NCBI GenBank assembly: GCA_022867105.1
Contig: JALHVH010000052.1
Coordinates: 1-12,888 of the forward strand
Direction: 5' to 3'
DNA: 12,888 bases
Source: Candidatus Aminicenantota bacterium
GTDB taxonomy: Bacteria; Acidobacteriota; Aminicenantia; Aminicenantales; Saccharicenantaceae
In this document: in pieces, positions 1 through 6,148 of the stretch
Layout: each line of letters starts with the position of its first letter
How positions within the stretch are numbered: position 1 is the first letter of the stretch
Made by a program: the position numbers and the translations under genes
Notes under the pieces: model-generated
Databases searched by the model: none
The model's input: the letters and a program-made list of their open reading frames with translations, nothing else
What the model was told of the DNA's origin: nothing

Positions 1-1
1 C

Positions 2-670
2 ACCTCGAACAAGGGTCCGGCCGCCCTGCATTACCGGGACCTGGCCGATATGGCCCGCCAGAACGGGCTCCAGTTCCGGATCGAAGGGACGGTCATGAGC
101 GGCACCCCGGTCTTCCATCTCTGCGAGAGCGGGCTGGCCGGAAACGACATCCGCGAGGTCAAGGGCATCCTCAACGGGACGACCAATTTCATCCTGAGCA
201 AGATGGAACAGGACGGCATGGAATACGCGGACGCCCTCGCGCTGGCCCAGAAGCTGGGCTACGCCGAGGCCGACCCGACCGCCGACGTCGAGGGATTCGA
301 CGCCCTGGCCAAGATCGTCATCCTCTCCAACGTCCTCCTGGGAGGGGACGTCCAGACGTCCGAAGTCCAAAGGACCGGCATCAGCGGCATCTCCAAGGCC
401 GACGTCGAGGCCGCCAAGGCGGCCGGCCTCCGCTACAAGCTCATCGCCCGGACCGTGAAGCGGGACGGCAAGATCGAGGCGAGCGTCTCCCCCCAGAAGC
501 TTCCCTTGTCCGACCCCCTGGCCGGCGTCATGGGCGCCCACAACGCCCTGACGTTCGACACGGACCTGATGGGGAAGATCACCATCCAGGGAGCCGGCGC
601 CGGCAAGATCGAGACCGGCTATTCCATCCTCTCGGACATGTTGGCCATTCATCGTTGTAAAAAAAATTAG
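2..670 (+). CDS. hom: Homoserine dehydrogenase, 5'-truncated by window edge
   Basis: NAD(P)-dependent reduction of aspartate semialdehyde to homoserine, the branch point to threonine and methionine, in the cytoplasm. The frame is open from base 2, so the N-terminal Rossmann part lies outside the window. What remains starts at the TSNKGP segment (the 'NK' that follows the nucleotide-binding fold), then shows the family motif GILNGTTNFIL, the AEADPTADVEGFDALAK segment carrying the conserved Asp and catalytic Lys, and the closing GAGAGKIETGYSILSDM. The protein ends about 10 residues after that motif, so there is no C-terminal ACT regulatory domain, as in the short archaeal-type enzymes. A PLP enzyme of the homoserine/sulfur family follows after 290 bp, which fits methionine synthesis. 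Product identity is strong; lack of allosteric feedback control by an ACT domain is inferred from the absent domain. Confidence 0.95.
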   Translation, partial: TSNKGPAALHYRDLADMARQNGLQFRIEGTVMSGTPVFHLCESGLAGNDIREVKGILNGTTNFILSKMEQDGMEYADALALAQKLGYAEADPTADVEGFDALAKIVILSNVLLGGDVQTSEVQRTGISGISKADVEAAKAAGLRYKLIARTVKRDGKIEASVSPQKLPLSDPLAGVMGAHNALTFDTDLMGKITIQGAGAGKIETGYSILSDMLAIHRCKKN

Positions 671-774
671 GGCGCGGCGGCGCTTTCTATTTACATTTTT
701 AAATACGCAGGCCAAAGCCCGCGACGATGAACGTGCGGCTACAATCTGACCTGCCTAAATCAATAAAGATTGGA

Positions 775-807
775 AGCATTTCTTTTCGTGTGATTAAAAG
801 AAATGCT
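775..807. repeat. Perfect 12-bp inverted repeat; copy 1 of a dispersed repeat
   Basis: AGCATTTCTTTT (775-786) is perfectly repeated in inverse at 796-807 around a 9-nt loop. The left arm plus loop start, GCATTTCTTTTCGTGTG (776-792), recurs with one mismatch at 2578-2594, and with one mismatch in inverse at 2644-2660. No T-tract follows, so it does not look like a standard intrinsic terminator. It may be an operator, an RNA hairpin or a short mobile repeat. Confidence 0.75.
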
Positions 808-827
808 GACCGAAACATTCGAACAGC

Positions 828-857
828 TTGACTATCGCCCCCGTTTGCGGTTATTTT
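828..857 (+). promoter_or_regulatory. Possible sigma-70 promoter for the PLP enzyme gene
   Basis: TTGACT (828-833), an 18-bp spacer, then TATTTT (852-857). It would give a leader of roughly 95 nt before the ATG at 961. The match is moderate and the region is AT-rich, so chance is a real possibility. Confidence 0.35.
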
Positions 858-960
858 ATAGCTTAGCAGACATTCGTGTCATGCCAGTCAGCCTTCCGAA
901 TTTTATTCGCTCGAATCGCTCAAAATACGAACGTCCTTTTTCGCATTTTTTGGAGGTATC

Positions 961-2367
961 ATGAGCCTTGATCCGCAACACGGTCCAGGAGTCCAGAGGT
1001 ACGTTGACGCGTCCAGGAAGCTCATCGCCGAAAGGGAAGCCGCCCTCGCCCGGATGCGGAGGATGAAGTTCGATACCATCGCCGTACACGGGCTATACTC
1101 CATGGAGGAAGCCCTCGTCCAGAACCAGGGAGCCATCATTGAGCCCCTCTACCTGGCCACATCGCAGGCCTACCGCGACGCCGACGAGCTCGAGGCCGCC
1201 CTGGCCTACCTCGTCCCGACCTGGTGCTACACGAGGATCGCCAACCCGACGACCTACTACCTGGAGTGGATGATGGCCCTGCTCGAGGGGTATCGGACGG
1301 GGTCCGACACATCCTGCCTCGTAACGGCTTCAGGCATGTCGGCCATTATGTCGGCGGTGGATCCCTTCCTCGTCAAACAGAAGGACGGTCCGGAACAGAT
1401 GAATTTCGTTTCCTCCATCCAGCTTTACGGCGGGACCTTTCAGCATTTCGCCGTCCGGAAGATGAAGGAGCGGGGGGTCGAATGCCGCTGGGTCCTCCAC
1501 CCAGAGGACATCGAGGAGTGGAAATCGAAGATCGACGGGGAAACCCGGTTCGTTTACATGGAAGCGCCGAGCAATCCCCATCAATCCTTCTGCGACGTCA
1601 AAGCGCTGGCCGACCTGGCCCACTCATGGGAAGTGCCGGTCATCTTCGACGCGACCTGCGCGACACCGGCCCTTATGCGGCCCATCGCCCACGGGGTCGA
1701 TATCGTCGTCCATTCCCTGACCAAATCCATCACGTCCGGGGGCCTGGCCATCGGGGGCGCCCTCATCAGCCGCAAGCCGATCGTCACCAAGATCAAGAAC
1801 GACGACCCGCGGTTCAAAGAGAGCTTCGCCGAGTATGTGAAGTTCTGGCCCTATCGGGACAACGGCCCATCGCCCTCTCCCTTCAACGCCCTCTTCGCCC
1901 TGAACGACCTTCGCACACTGCGCTCGAAGATGGACCTCGTCAGCCGGAACTGCCAGAAGGTCGCCGAGTTCCTCCAGACCCACCCGAGGGTCTACCAGGT
2001 GGACTACCTGGGACTCCCGAGCTATCACCTCCACCCCATCGCCAAAAAATACATGAAGCTCGTGGACTCCGGCGACGGCCCCGGGAACGAGGTCAACCGT
2101 TACGGCCACCTCATGAGCTTCCGGGTGGAGGGGCCTCCCGCCAACGCCCGCAAGGCCTTCGACAGTTTCAAGATCATCTACCGGGCCACGGACCTCGGAC
2201 GGATCAAGAGCGTCGCCACCATACCGGCGATCTCGACCCATTCCCAGCAGGGCGAGGAGGCCCGGCGGATGGCCGACATCCCGCCCCAGCTCATCAGGTT
2301 GTGCGTCGGCGGCGAGGACCCGGACGATATCATCGCCGACATCGACCAGGCGCTGAATAAAATCTAA
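961..2367 (+). CDS. Cys/Met metabolism PLP-dependent enzyme (cystathionine gamma-synthase / O-acylhomoserine sulfhydrylase-like)
   Basis: 468 residues. A fold-type I PLP enzyme of the trans-sulfuration family, probably acting on an O-acylhomoserine to make cystathionine or homocysteine. Visible motifs: YTRIANPT at 90-97 (Tyr and Arg for the neighbouring subunit's PLP phosphate), Tyr156 in QLYGGTF (ring stacking), Asp230 (pyridine N), the Schiff-base Lys255 in HSLTKS, and the C-terminal ATIPAISTH and LIRLCVGGED segments with the substrate-carboxylate Arg446. The start is fixed by GGAGG 4 nt before ATG. The protein is longer than the usual 380-400 residues because of an N-terminal extension of about 35 charged, probably helical residues before FDTIAVHG, and an insertion around 362-380. 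The homoserine dehydrogenase upstream supports a homoserine-derived substrate. Synthase, sulfhydrylase and gamma-lyase activities cannot be separated from sequence alone. Confidence 0.88.
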   Translation: MSLDPQHGPGVQRYVDASRKLIAEREAALARMRRMKFDTIAVHGLYSMEEALVQNQGAIIEPLYLATSQAYRDADELEAALAYLVPTWCYTRIANPTTYYLEWMMALLEGYRTGSDTSCLVTASGMSAIMSAVDPFLVKQKDGPEQMNFVSSIQLYGGTFQHFAVRKMKERGVECRWVLHPEDIEEWKSKIDGETRFVYMEAPSNPHQSFCDVKALADLAHSWEVPVIFDATCATPALMRPIAHGVDIVVHSLTKSITSGGLAIGGALISRKPIVTKIKNDDPRFKESFAEYVKFWPYRDNGPSPSPFNALFALNDLRTLRSKMDLVSRNCQKVAEFLQTHPRVYQVDYLGLPSYHLHPIAKKYMKLVDSGDGPGNEVNRYGHLMSFRVEGPPANARKAFDSFKIIYRATDLGRIKSVATIPAISTHSQQGEEARRMADIPPQLIRLCVGGEDPDDIIADIDQALNKI

Positions 2368-2562
2368 TACAAACGCATTAATAGTTTGACATCTGACTTT
2401 AAGCGGCCTGAAGCCGTCCTCACTCCCCCGGCCCCCGGGGAACCAGTCCCGTCGGTTCCCCCCGTCGAAAAAGCCGACGGGTCCCCCCTCCGCTACGGGG
2501 GCTTGAGGACGGCATTCAGTGCCGTTCATACATAGGTACTTTTTTTATTGCGTTCGTATTAG
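2364..2562. mobile_element. MITE-like structured element with 20-bp terminal inverted repeats
   Basis: CTAATACAAACGCATTAATA at 2364-2383 matches the reverse complement of 2543-2562 at 17 of 20 positions. Inside, GCCGTCCTCA (2413-2422) pairs perfectly with 2504-2513, extended outward by CTGAA and GGC with single-base bulges (2405-2412 with 2514-2523) and inward by CCCCC/GGGGG (2425-2429, 2497-2501). The apex holds two more hairpins: GGGGAACC/GGTTCCCC (2437-2444, 2454-2461) and CCGTCG/CGACGG (2462-2467, 2475-2480). An alternative 8-bp pair CCCGTCGG/CCGACGGG (2448-2455, 2474-2481) competes with both. There is no coding capacity of note and no clear target-site duplication. The left terminal repeat includes the stop codon of the upstream gene. 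The T7 run at 2540-2546 suggests it could also end transcription. Confidence 0.6.
2538..2546 (+). terminator. Possible terminator T-tract for the PLP enzyme gene
   Basis: A run of seven T follows the large stem 2405-2523 at a distance of about 16 nt. That is too far for a classical intrinsic terminator, but the whole folded element lies directly behind the stop codon at 2367, so termination or 3'-end protection is plausible. Confidence 0.3.
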
Positions 2563-2577
2563 TTCGTGCGTCTGAGA

Positions 2578-2660
2578 GCATTTCTTTTCGTATGCTATTG
2601 GACAAAGGCGCAGGGGCGATGCCCCGAGCCTAAAATTCCTTCCCACACGAAAGGAAATGC
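2578..2660. repeat. 83-bp inverted-repeat element carrying copies 2 and 3 of the GCATTTC repeat
   Basis: GCATTTCTTTTCGTATG (2578-2594) faces the reverse complement GCATTTCCTTTCGTGTG (2644-2660), 15 of 17 matching. Between them is a GC-rich hairpin, GGGGC/GCCCC (2613-2617, 2621-2625) with a 3-nt loop and an outer AGGC/GCCT stem (2606-2609, 2628-2631). The same 17-mer forms part of the hairpin at 775-807. It lies 12 bp before the murA -35 box. Confidence 0.65.
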
Positions 2661-2672
2661 AAGCCGTACGTC

Positions 2673-2701
2673 TTGCCTTTTCCGGGCCGAACCCTTAGAA
2701 T
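2673..2701 (+). promoter_or_regulatory. Predicted promoter of murA, leaderless type
   Basis: TTGCCT (2673-2678), a 17-bp spacer, then TAGAAT (2696-2701). The -10 ends exactly 7 nt before the ATG at 2709, so transcription should start at or next to the A of the start codon. No Shine-Dalgarno sequence is present. The geometry is identical to the murB promoter. Confidence 0.6.
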
Positions 2702-2708
2702 TGTTTCT

Positions 2709-3971
2709 ATGGAAAGGATCCGGATCCGGGGGACCCACGACCTGCGGCTCCAGGGAGAAGTCCGGATCAGCGGATCTAAGAACGCCGTCCTGCCGGCGAT
2801 CGCCGCCGGCCTGCTCACCAACGAGAAGCTCAACCTGACGAACATCCCCCTCGTCAAGGATGTCTTCACCATCCTCACCCTCATGAAACAGTTGGGGGCT
2901 GAGTATGACATCGAGGGCAATTCCCTCGCCGTCCAAGTAAGGGACATCGCTTCGGATGAAGCCGCTTACGAGCTCGTCCGGGCCATGAGGGCCTCCATCC
3001 TCGTTCTGGGCCCGCTCCTGGCCCGTTACGGAAAGGCCGTCGTCGCCCTCCCGGGGGGTTGCGCCATCGGGTCAAGGCCCATCGACCTCCACATCAACGG
3101 CCTCCAGAAGCTCGGGGCGACCATCAGCCTGGAGCACGGCTACATCCAGGCCACGGCCGACAAGCTTAGCGGCGCGTCCATTGAATTCGAGAAAAAGACC
3201 GTGGGCGGCACCGAAAACCTCTTGATGGCAGCCTCTCTGGCCGCGGGAGAGACCGTCCTGAAGAATTGCGCCCTTGAGCCGGAGATCACCAATCTCTGCG
3301 AACTCCTGGTCAAGATGGGGGCCCGGATCGACGGGATCGGAGAGGAAACGGTCCGGGTCATTGGGGTCCGTGAGCTTGGCGGAGCGACCCACGAGATCAT
3401 CCCGGACCGGATCGAAGCCGGGACGTTCCTGGTGGCCGGCGCCCTGACCCGCGGCGATATTCTCCTCAACCACATCAATCCCGCCCACCTCCAGACGATC
3501 ATCGAAAAGCTGCGATATTCAGGGGCGATCATCGAGCCCCTCCGGGGCAGCGCCCTGAGGGTCGTCGGGAGCCGTGAGATCAAGCCCCAGGACATCACGA
3601 CCTCTCCTTATCCCGGCTTCCCCACGGACATGCAGGCCCAATTCATGGTCCTGATGACGCAGGCCCTGGGAACATCCATCATCACGGAGACCATCTTCGA
3701 CCGGCGGTTCTCCCACGTCAACGAACTGCTGCGGCTCGGCGCCAACATCGAGGTCCAGGGGGACAAGGCCACGGTCAAGGGAAGGACCCCCCTCTCGGGC
3801 GCCGAGGTCATCGCCACCGACCTGAGGGCCTCGGCCTCGCTCATCCTCGCGGGTCTGATCGCCAACGGCGAGACCGTCATCAATGAGATCGAACACCTCG
3901 ACCGCGGCTACGAAAGGATCGAGGAGAAGCTCCAAGGAATCGGCGCTTCCATCGAGCGGATCCGGAACTGA
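2709..3971 (+). CDS. murA: UDP-N-acetylglucosamine 1-carboxyvinyltransferase
   Basis: 420 residues, the normal family length. Transfers enolpyruvate from PEP to UDP-GlcNAc, the first committed step of peptidoglycan synthesis, in the cytoplasm; fosfomycin target. Motifs: Lys24-Asn25 in SGSKNAVLP, the MRAS segment near residue 94, the catalytic Cys118 in PGGCAIGSRPIDLHI (so expected fosfomycin-sensitive type, not the Asp variant), TDMQAQFM and DLRASASL carrying the conserved Asp residues of the active site. The ATG at 2709 is chosen because MERIRIRG aligns with family N-termini and a leaderless promoter ends 7 nt before it; an in-frame TTG at 2673 would add 12 residues but falls inside the -35 box. 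The HIT gene follows after 12 bp. Confidence 0.97.
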   Translation: MERIRIRGTHDLRLQGEVRISGSKNAVLPAIAAGLLTNEKLNLTNIPLVKDVFTILTLMKQLGAEYDIEGNSLAVQVRDIASDEAAYELVRAMRASILVLGPLLARYGKAVVALPGGCAIGSRPIDLHINGLQKLGATISLEHGYIQATADKLSGASIEFEKKTVGGTENLLMAASLAAGETVLKNCALEPEITNLCELLVKMGARIDGIGEETVRVIGVRELGGATHEIIPDRIEAGTFLVAGALTRGDILLNHINPAHLQTIIEKLRYSGAIIEPLRGSALRVVGSREIKPQDITTSPYPGFPTDMQAQFMVLMTQALGTSIITETIFDRRFSHVNELLRLGANIEVQGDKATVKGRTPLSGAEVIATDLRASASLILAGLIANGETVINEIEHLDRGYERIEEKLQGIGASIERIRN

Positions 3972-3983
3972 AGAGGAGGGACC

Positions 3984-4328
3984 ATGGAGGGCTGCATTTT
4001 CTGCGGGATCATCAACAAGAACATCCCGGCCCGGATCGTTCACGAAGATGATGAGGTCCTGGCCTTCGAGGATATCAACGCAAAGGCCCCCGTCCATATT
4101 CTCATCATCCCCAAGGAGCACATCGGGTCGCTCAACGACCTGCCGAAAGACCGGGAGCCCCTGCTGGGGCAGATCCTGGCCAGGGCGCGGGCGATCGCGG
4201 CCGAAAGGGGGATCGCGAAAAGCGGCTACCGGATCGTCCTCAACACGGGCCCGGACTCCGGCCAGGAGGTGTTCCACATCCACGTTCACCTCTTCGGCGG
4301 CCGGCGGATGACCTGGCCCCCCGGGTGA
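3984..4328 (+). CDS. HIT family (Hint-like) nucleotide-binding hydrolase
   Basis: 114 residues, typical for bacterial Hint/YcfF proteins, which hydrolyse purine nucleoside phosphoramidates and related adenylates. The N-terminus CIFCGI supplies Cys4 and Cys7, with His46 in PKEHI likely completing a zinc-site pattern seen in this family. The histidine triad is His98, His100, His102 in FHIHVHLFGGR, and the C-terminus RRMTWPPG matches the Hint tail. A strong Shine-Dalgarno AGGAGGG (3974-3980) decides the start. It lies 12 bp after murA and 1 bp before the next gene, so the three are probably one operon. Physiological substrate is unknown. Confidence 0.95.
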   Translation: MEGCIFCGIINKNIPARIVHEDDEVLAFEDINAKAPVHILIIPKEHIGSLNDLPKDREPLLGQILARARAIAAERGIAKSGYRIVLNTGPDSGQEVFHIHVHLFGGRRMTWPPG

Positions 4329-4329
4329 A

Positions 4330-5202
4330 ATGCCCTTGAAAAGCGTCTCTATTATCGGGGCGGGAAAGCTTGGCGCTTCCCTGGGCCACGCGCTCGCCCG
4401 AAAGGGCTATGACATCAAAGGGCTCTTCTGCCGCCGGCTGTCCTCGGCCCGAGAAAGTGCAAGGCTCATCGGCCGGGGAAAAGCGACCGCGGGCGTCGTG
4501 AGAGCCGCAAGGGACGCGGACATCCTGTTTCTATGCGTTCCGGATGACTCCGTCGCTAAAACCGCCGCTCTCCTGGCAGCGTCCTCCATCGATTGGCGGG
4601 GAAGGACGGTCTTCCATTCGAGCGGCCTGCTCCCCGCCCGGGCCCTGGCCCCCCTCAGGGAAAAAGGCGCTTTCACGGCATCCTTTCACCCGATCCAGAC
4701 GTTCGCCCGGAAAGAAGCCAGGCCGGACCTCTTTAAAGGGATCGGCTACGGTCTCGAGGGAGACGCTGAAGCTCTGATGACGGCCGGGAAGATCGTCCGC
4801 CGGCTCGGCGGCCGGGCCCTCTTCCTTGCCGAAGCCGACAAGCCCCTCTATCACGCGGCCTGTGTCCTTTGTTCCGGCGGGGCGGCGGCCCTCCTGGGCT
4901 CGGCCTTCGCGCTCCTCGAATCGAGGGGACTCGGAGAAAAAGAAGCGTCGGAGGTCCTCCTGCCCCTGGCCCAAAGAACTTTACAGAACGTAAAGGAAAT
5001 TGGCGCCGGGCCCGCGGTCACGGGCCCCTTTGTTCGGGGGGACGTAAGGACCGTTCTCGTGCATCTCCGGGCCCTGCCCGCGAAAGGGTTTTGGAGGGAT
5101 CTTTACGCGGCCCTCGGCAGGAGGAGCCTCGAAACCTCCGGAAAACGGGGCCTCCCCCCGCAAGCGATCAGAACATTGAGAAAGATCCTGGAAGATAGAT
5201 GA
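4330..5202 (+). CDS. Rossmann-fold / DUF2520 domain protein (putative NAD(P)-dependent oxidoreductase)
   Basis: 290 residues. N-terminal Rossmann domain with GAGKLG (residues 10-15) after a hydrophobic strand, and ADILFLCVPDD as the second nucleotide-side strand, as in the NADP/F420 oxidoreductase superfamily. The middle segments FHSSGLLPA and SFHPIQTF and the C-terminal helical part with TGPFVRGD are the signature of the DUF2520 family. Its reaction is not established; relatives resemble ketopantoate reductase and pyrroline-5-carboxylate reductase in fold. It starts 1 bp after the HIT stop with only a GGGTGA directly before the ATG, which suggests translational coupling. Its last 35 bp overlap the 3' end of murB on the other strand. 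Confidence 0.88.
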   Translation: MPLKSVSIIGAGKLGASLGHALARKGYDIKGLFCRRLSSARESARLIGRGKATAGVVRAARDADILFLCVPDDSVAKTAALLAASSIDWRGRTVFHSSGLLPARALAPLREKGAFTASFHPIQTFARKEARPDLFKGIGYGLEGDAEALMTAGKIVRRLGGRALFLAEADKPLYHAACVLCSGGAAALLGSAFALLESRGLGEKEASEVLLPLAQRTLQNVKEIGAGPAVTGPFVRGDVRTVLVHLRALPAKGFWRDLYAALGRRSLETSGKRGLPPQAIRTLRKILEDR

Positions 5203-6112
5203 CCTCCTCTTCCAGGAGGATTCCGGACGTCGCCCTCACCCGCTCCTTGAGTTCCGCGGCCAGGGCCAGGACATCGCAGGCCCGCGCCCGGCCGAGGTTG
5301 ATGAGGAAATTGCAGTGCCCGGAAAAGACGGCGGCGTCCCCGACCCGGACGTTCCTCGCCCCGGCCTCTTCGAGCAGGCGGCCGGCCGAGACCTTCGTCC
5401 CGTCCGGAAGGACCGGGTTCTTGAAGTAGCTTCCGGCGCAGGGCGTCCCCCAGGGCGGCTGTTTCCTCCGTCGCTTGTCCAGGTTCTCCTCGATCCCGTT
5501 CCGGATCATTTCCGGGTCGCCGGCAGCCGCCTTTAGGACGGCGCTCAGGGCGATGGAGTGCTTTTGTTGGAGGGCCGACCGCCGATAAGCGAACGCCAGA
5601 TCATTTCCTTCCGCCGTCCGCTCATTTCCCTTTTCGTCCAGGAAAACGCCCGCACGAAAGATGTCCCCGATCGAACTCCCAAAGGCCCCGGCGTTGCTGT
5701 AGAGGGCCCCGCCGAGTGTCCCCGGGATCCCGGCCAGGAATTCCAGTCCCGCGAGACCGTTGTCCAGGGCGAATTGAAGGACCTTCGACAACGGGGTTCC
5801 CGAGAGGACCTCGATCTCGCCGGGGCCGGGTCCCCGGGAGATGCCCTGGGCCCTGTTCTGGATGATAAGTCCCAGGTAGCCTTCGTCGGGAAAAAGGATA
5901 TTGTACCCTCCGCCGATGACATAAAAGGGGACGGATTCCAGCCTGGCGCGGGCGACGGCGGCTTTCAGCTCTTCGGCCGATCCGGCTTCAAAGAAGAATT
6001 CGGCCTTCCCCCCGATCCTGAAGCTGGAATGTTCCTTCAGGGACACGCCCGTCATCAGCGGGCGCCCGACGGATTCGAGGAAACCTCCGGCGAAATCCTT
6101 AAACTTATCCAT
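5168..6112 (-). CDS. murB: UDP-N-acetylenolpyruvoylglucosamine reductase
   Basis: 314 residues. FAD- and NADPH-dependent reduction of UDP-GlcNAc-enolpyruvate to UDP-MurNAc, the step after MurA. FAD-binding motifs: VIGGGYNILFPDEG (65-78), with Tyr70 where most family members have Ser, and GIPGTLGGALYSNAGAFG (128-145). Catalytic residues: Tyr176-Arg177 in FAYRRS, proton donor Ser228 in AGSYFKNP, and a Glu at 302-303 in LLEEEV near the C-terminus. The ATG at 6112 is preferred over upstream in-frame starts (to 6190), since those would translate the SSLSSLSS-type repeat of the promoter and because family proteins begin close to here. No Shine-Dalgarno; a TATAAT lies 7 nt upstream, so the mRNA is probably leaderless. 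Confidence 0.95.
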   Translation of the reverse strand: MDKFKDFAGGFLESVGRPLMTGVSLKEHSSFRIGGKAEFFFEAGSAEELKAAVARARLESVPFYVIGGGYNILFPDEGYLGLIIQNRAQGISRGPGPGEIEVLSGTPLSKVLQFALDNGLAGLEFLAGIPGTLGGALYSNAGAFGSSIGDIFRAGVFLDEKGNERTAEGNDLAFAYRRSALQQKHSIALSAVLKAAAGDPEMIRNGIEENLDKRRRKQPPWGTPCAGSYFKNPVLPDGTKVSAGRLLEEAGARNVRVGDAAVFSGHCNFLINLGRARACDVLALAAELKERVRATSGILLEEEVIYLPGSFSMF

Positions 6113-6119
6113 TGACGGT

Positions 6120-6148
6120 ATTATAAAGAAGCTGGACAAGCTAGACAA
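6120..6148 (-). promoter_or_regulatory. Predicted promoter of murB, leaderless type
   Basis: On the minus strand: TTGTCT (6148-6143), a 17-bp spacer, consensus TATAAT (6125-6120), then 7 nt to the ATG at 6112. Expected transcription start falls on or beside the start codon. The -35 is part of a 9-bp tandem repeat. Confidence 0.7.

Larger units (their letters stand above)
671..960. other. Intergenic region upstream of the PLP enzyme gene
   Basis: 290 bp, clearly AT-richer than the flanking genes. I find no credible gene in it. It contains a GC-rich stretch followed by T-rich sequence just after the hom stop (a weak terminator candidate at best), a perfect hairpin at 775-807, a possible promoter at 828-857, the decamer AATACGAACG at 924-933 (also found in the right terminal repeat of the element at 2364-2562), and a strong Shine-Dalgarno GGAGG at 952-956. 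Confidence 0.6.
2368..2708. other. 341-bp gene-free region between the PLP enzyme gene and murA
   Basis: No convincing gene on either strand. The region is almost fully occupied by two inverted-repeat elements, 2364-2562 and 2578-2660, separated by 15 bp, followed by the murA promoter at 2673-2701. The open frames crossing it are read-through shadows of the neighbouring genes. Confidence 0.7.

Noticed and set aside
1224..2360. 378-codon open frame inside the PLP enzyme gene, same strand
   Set aside because: Arg/Pro/Gly-rich composition typical of an alternative frame in GC-rich DNA; the frame at 961-2367 has complete family motifs.
1624..2529. 301-codon minus-strand open frame across the PLP enzyme gene and the structured element
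   Set aside because: Antisense shadow of a GC-rich gene, with no recognisable domain; its first part merely translates the hairpin element.
2673..2708. TTG start giving MurA 12 more residues
   Set aside because: The TTG is the predicted -35 box and the extension does not match MurA N-termini.
3519..4289. 256-codon minus-strand open frame opposite murA and the HIT gene
   Set aside because: Asp/Gly/Leu-rich antisense shadow crossing two well-defined genes.
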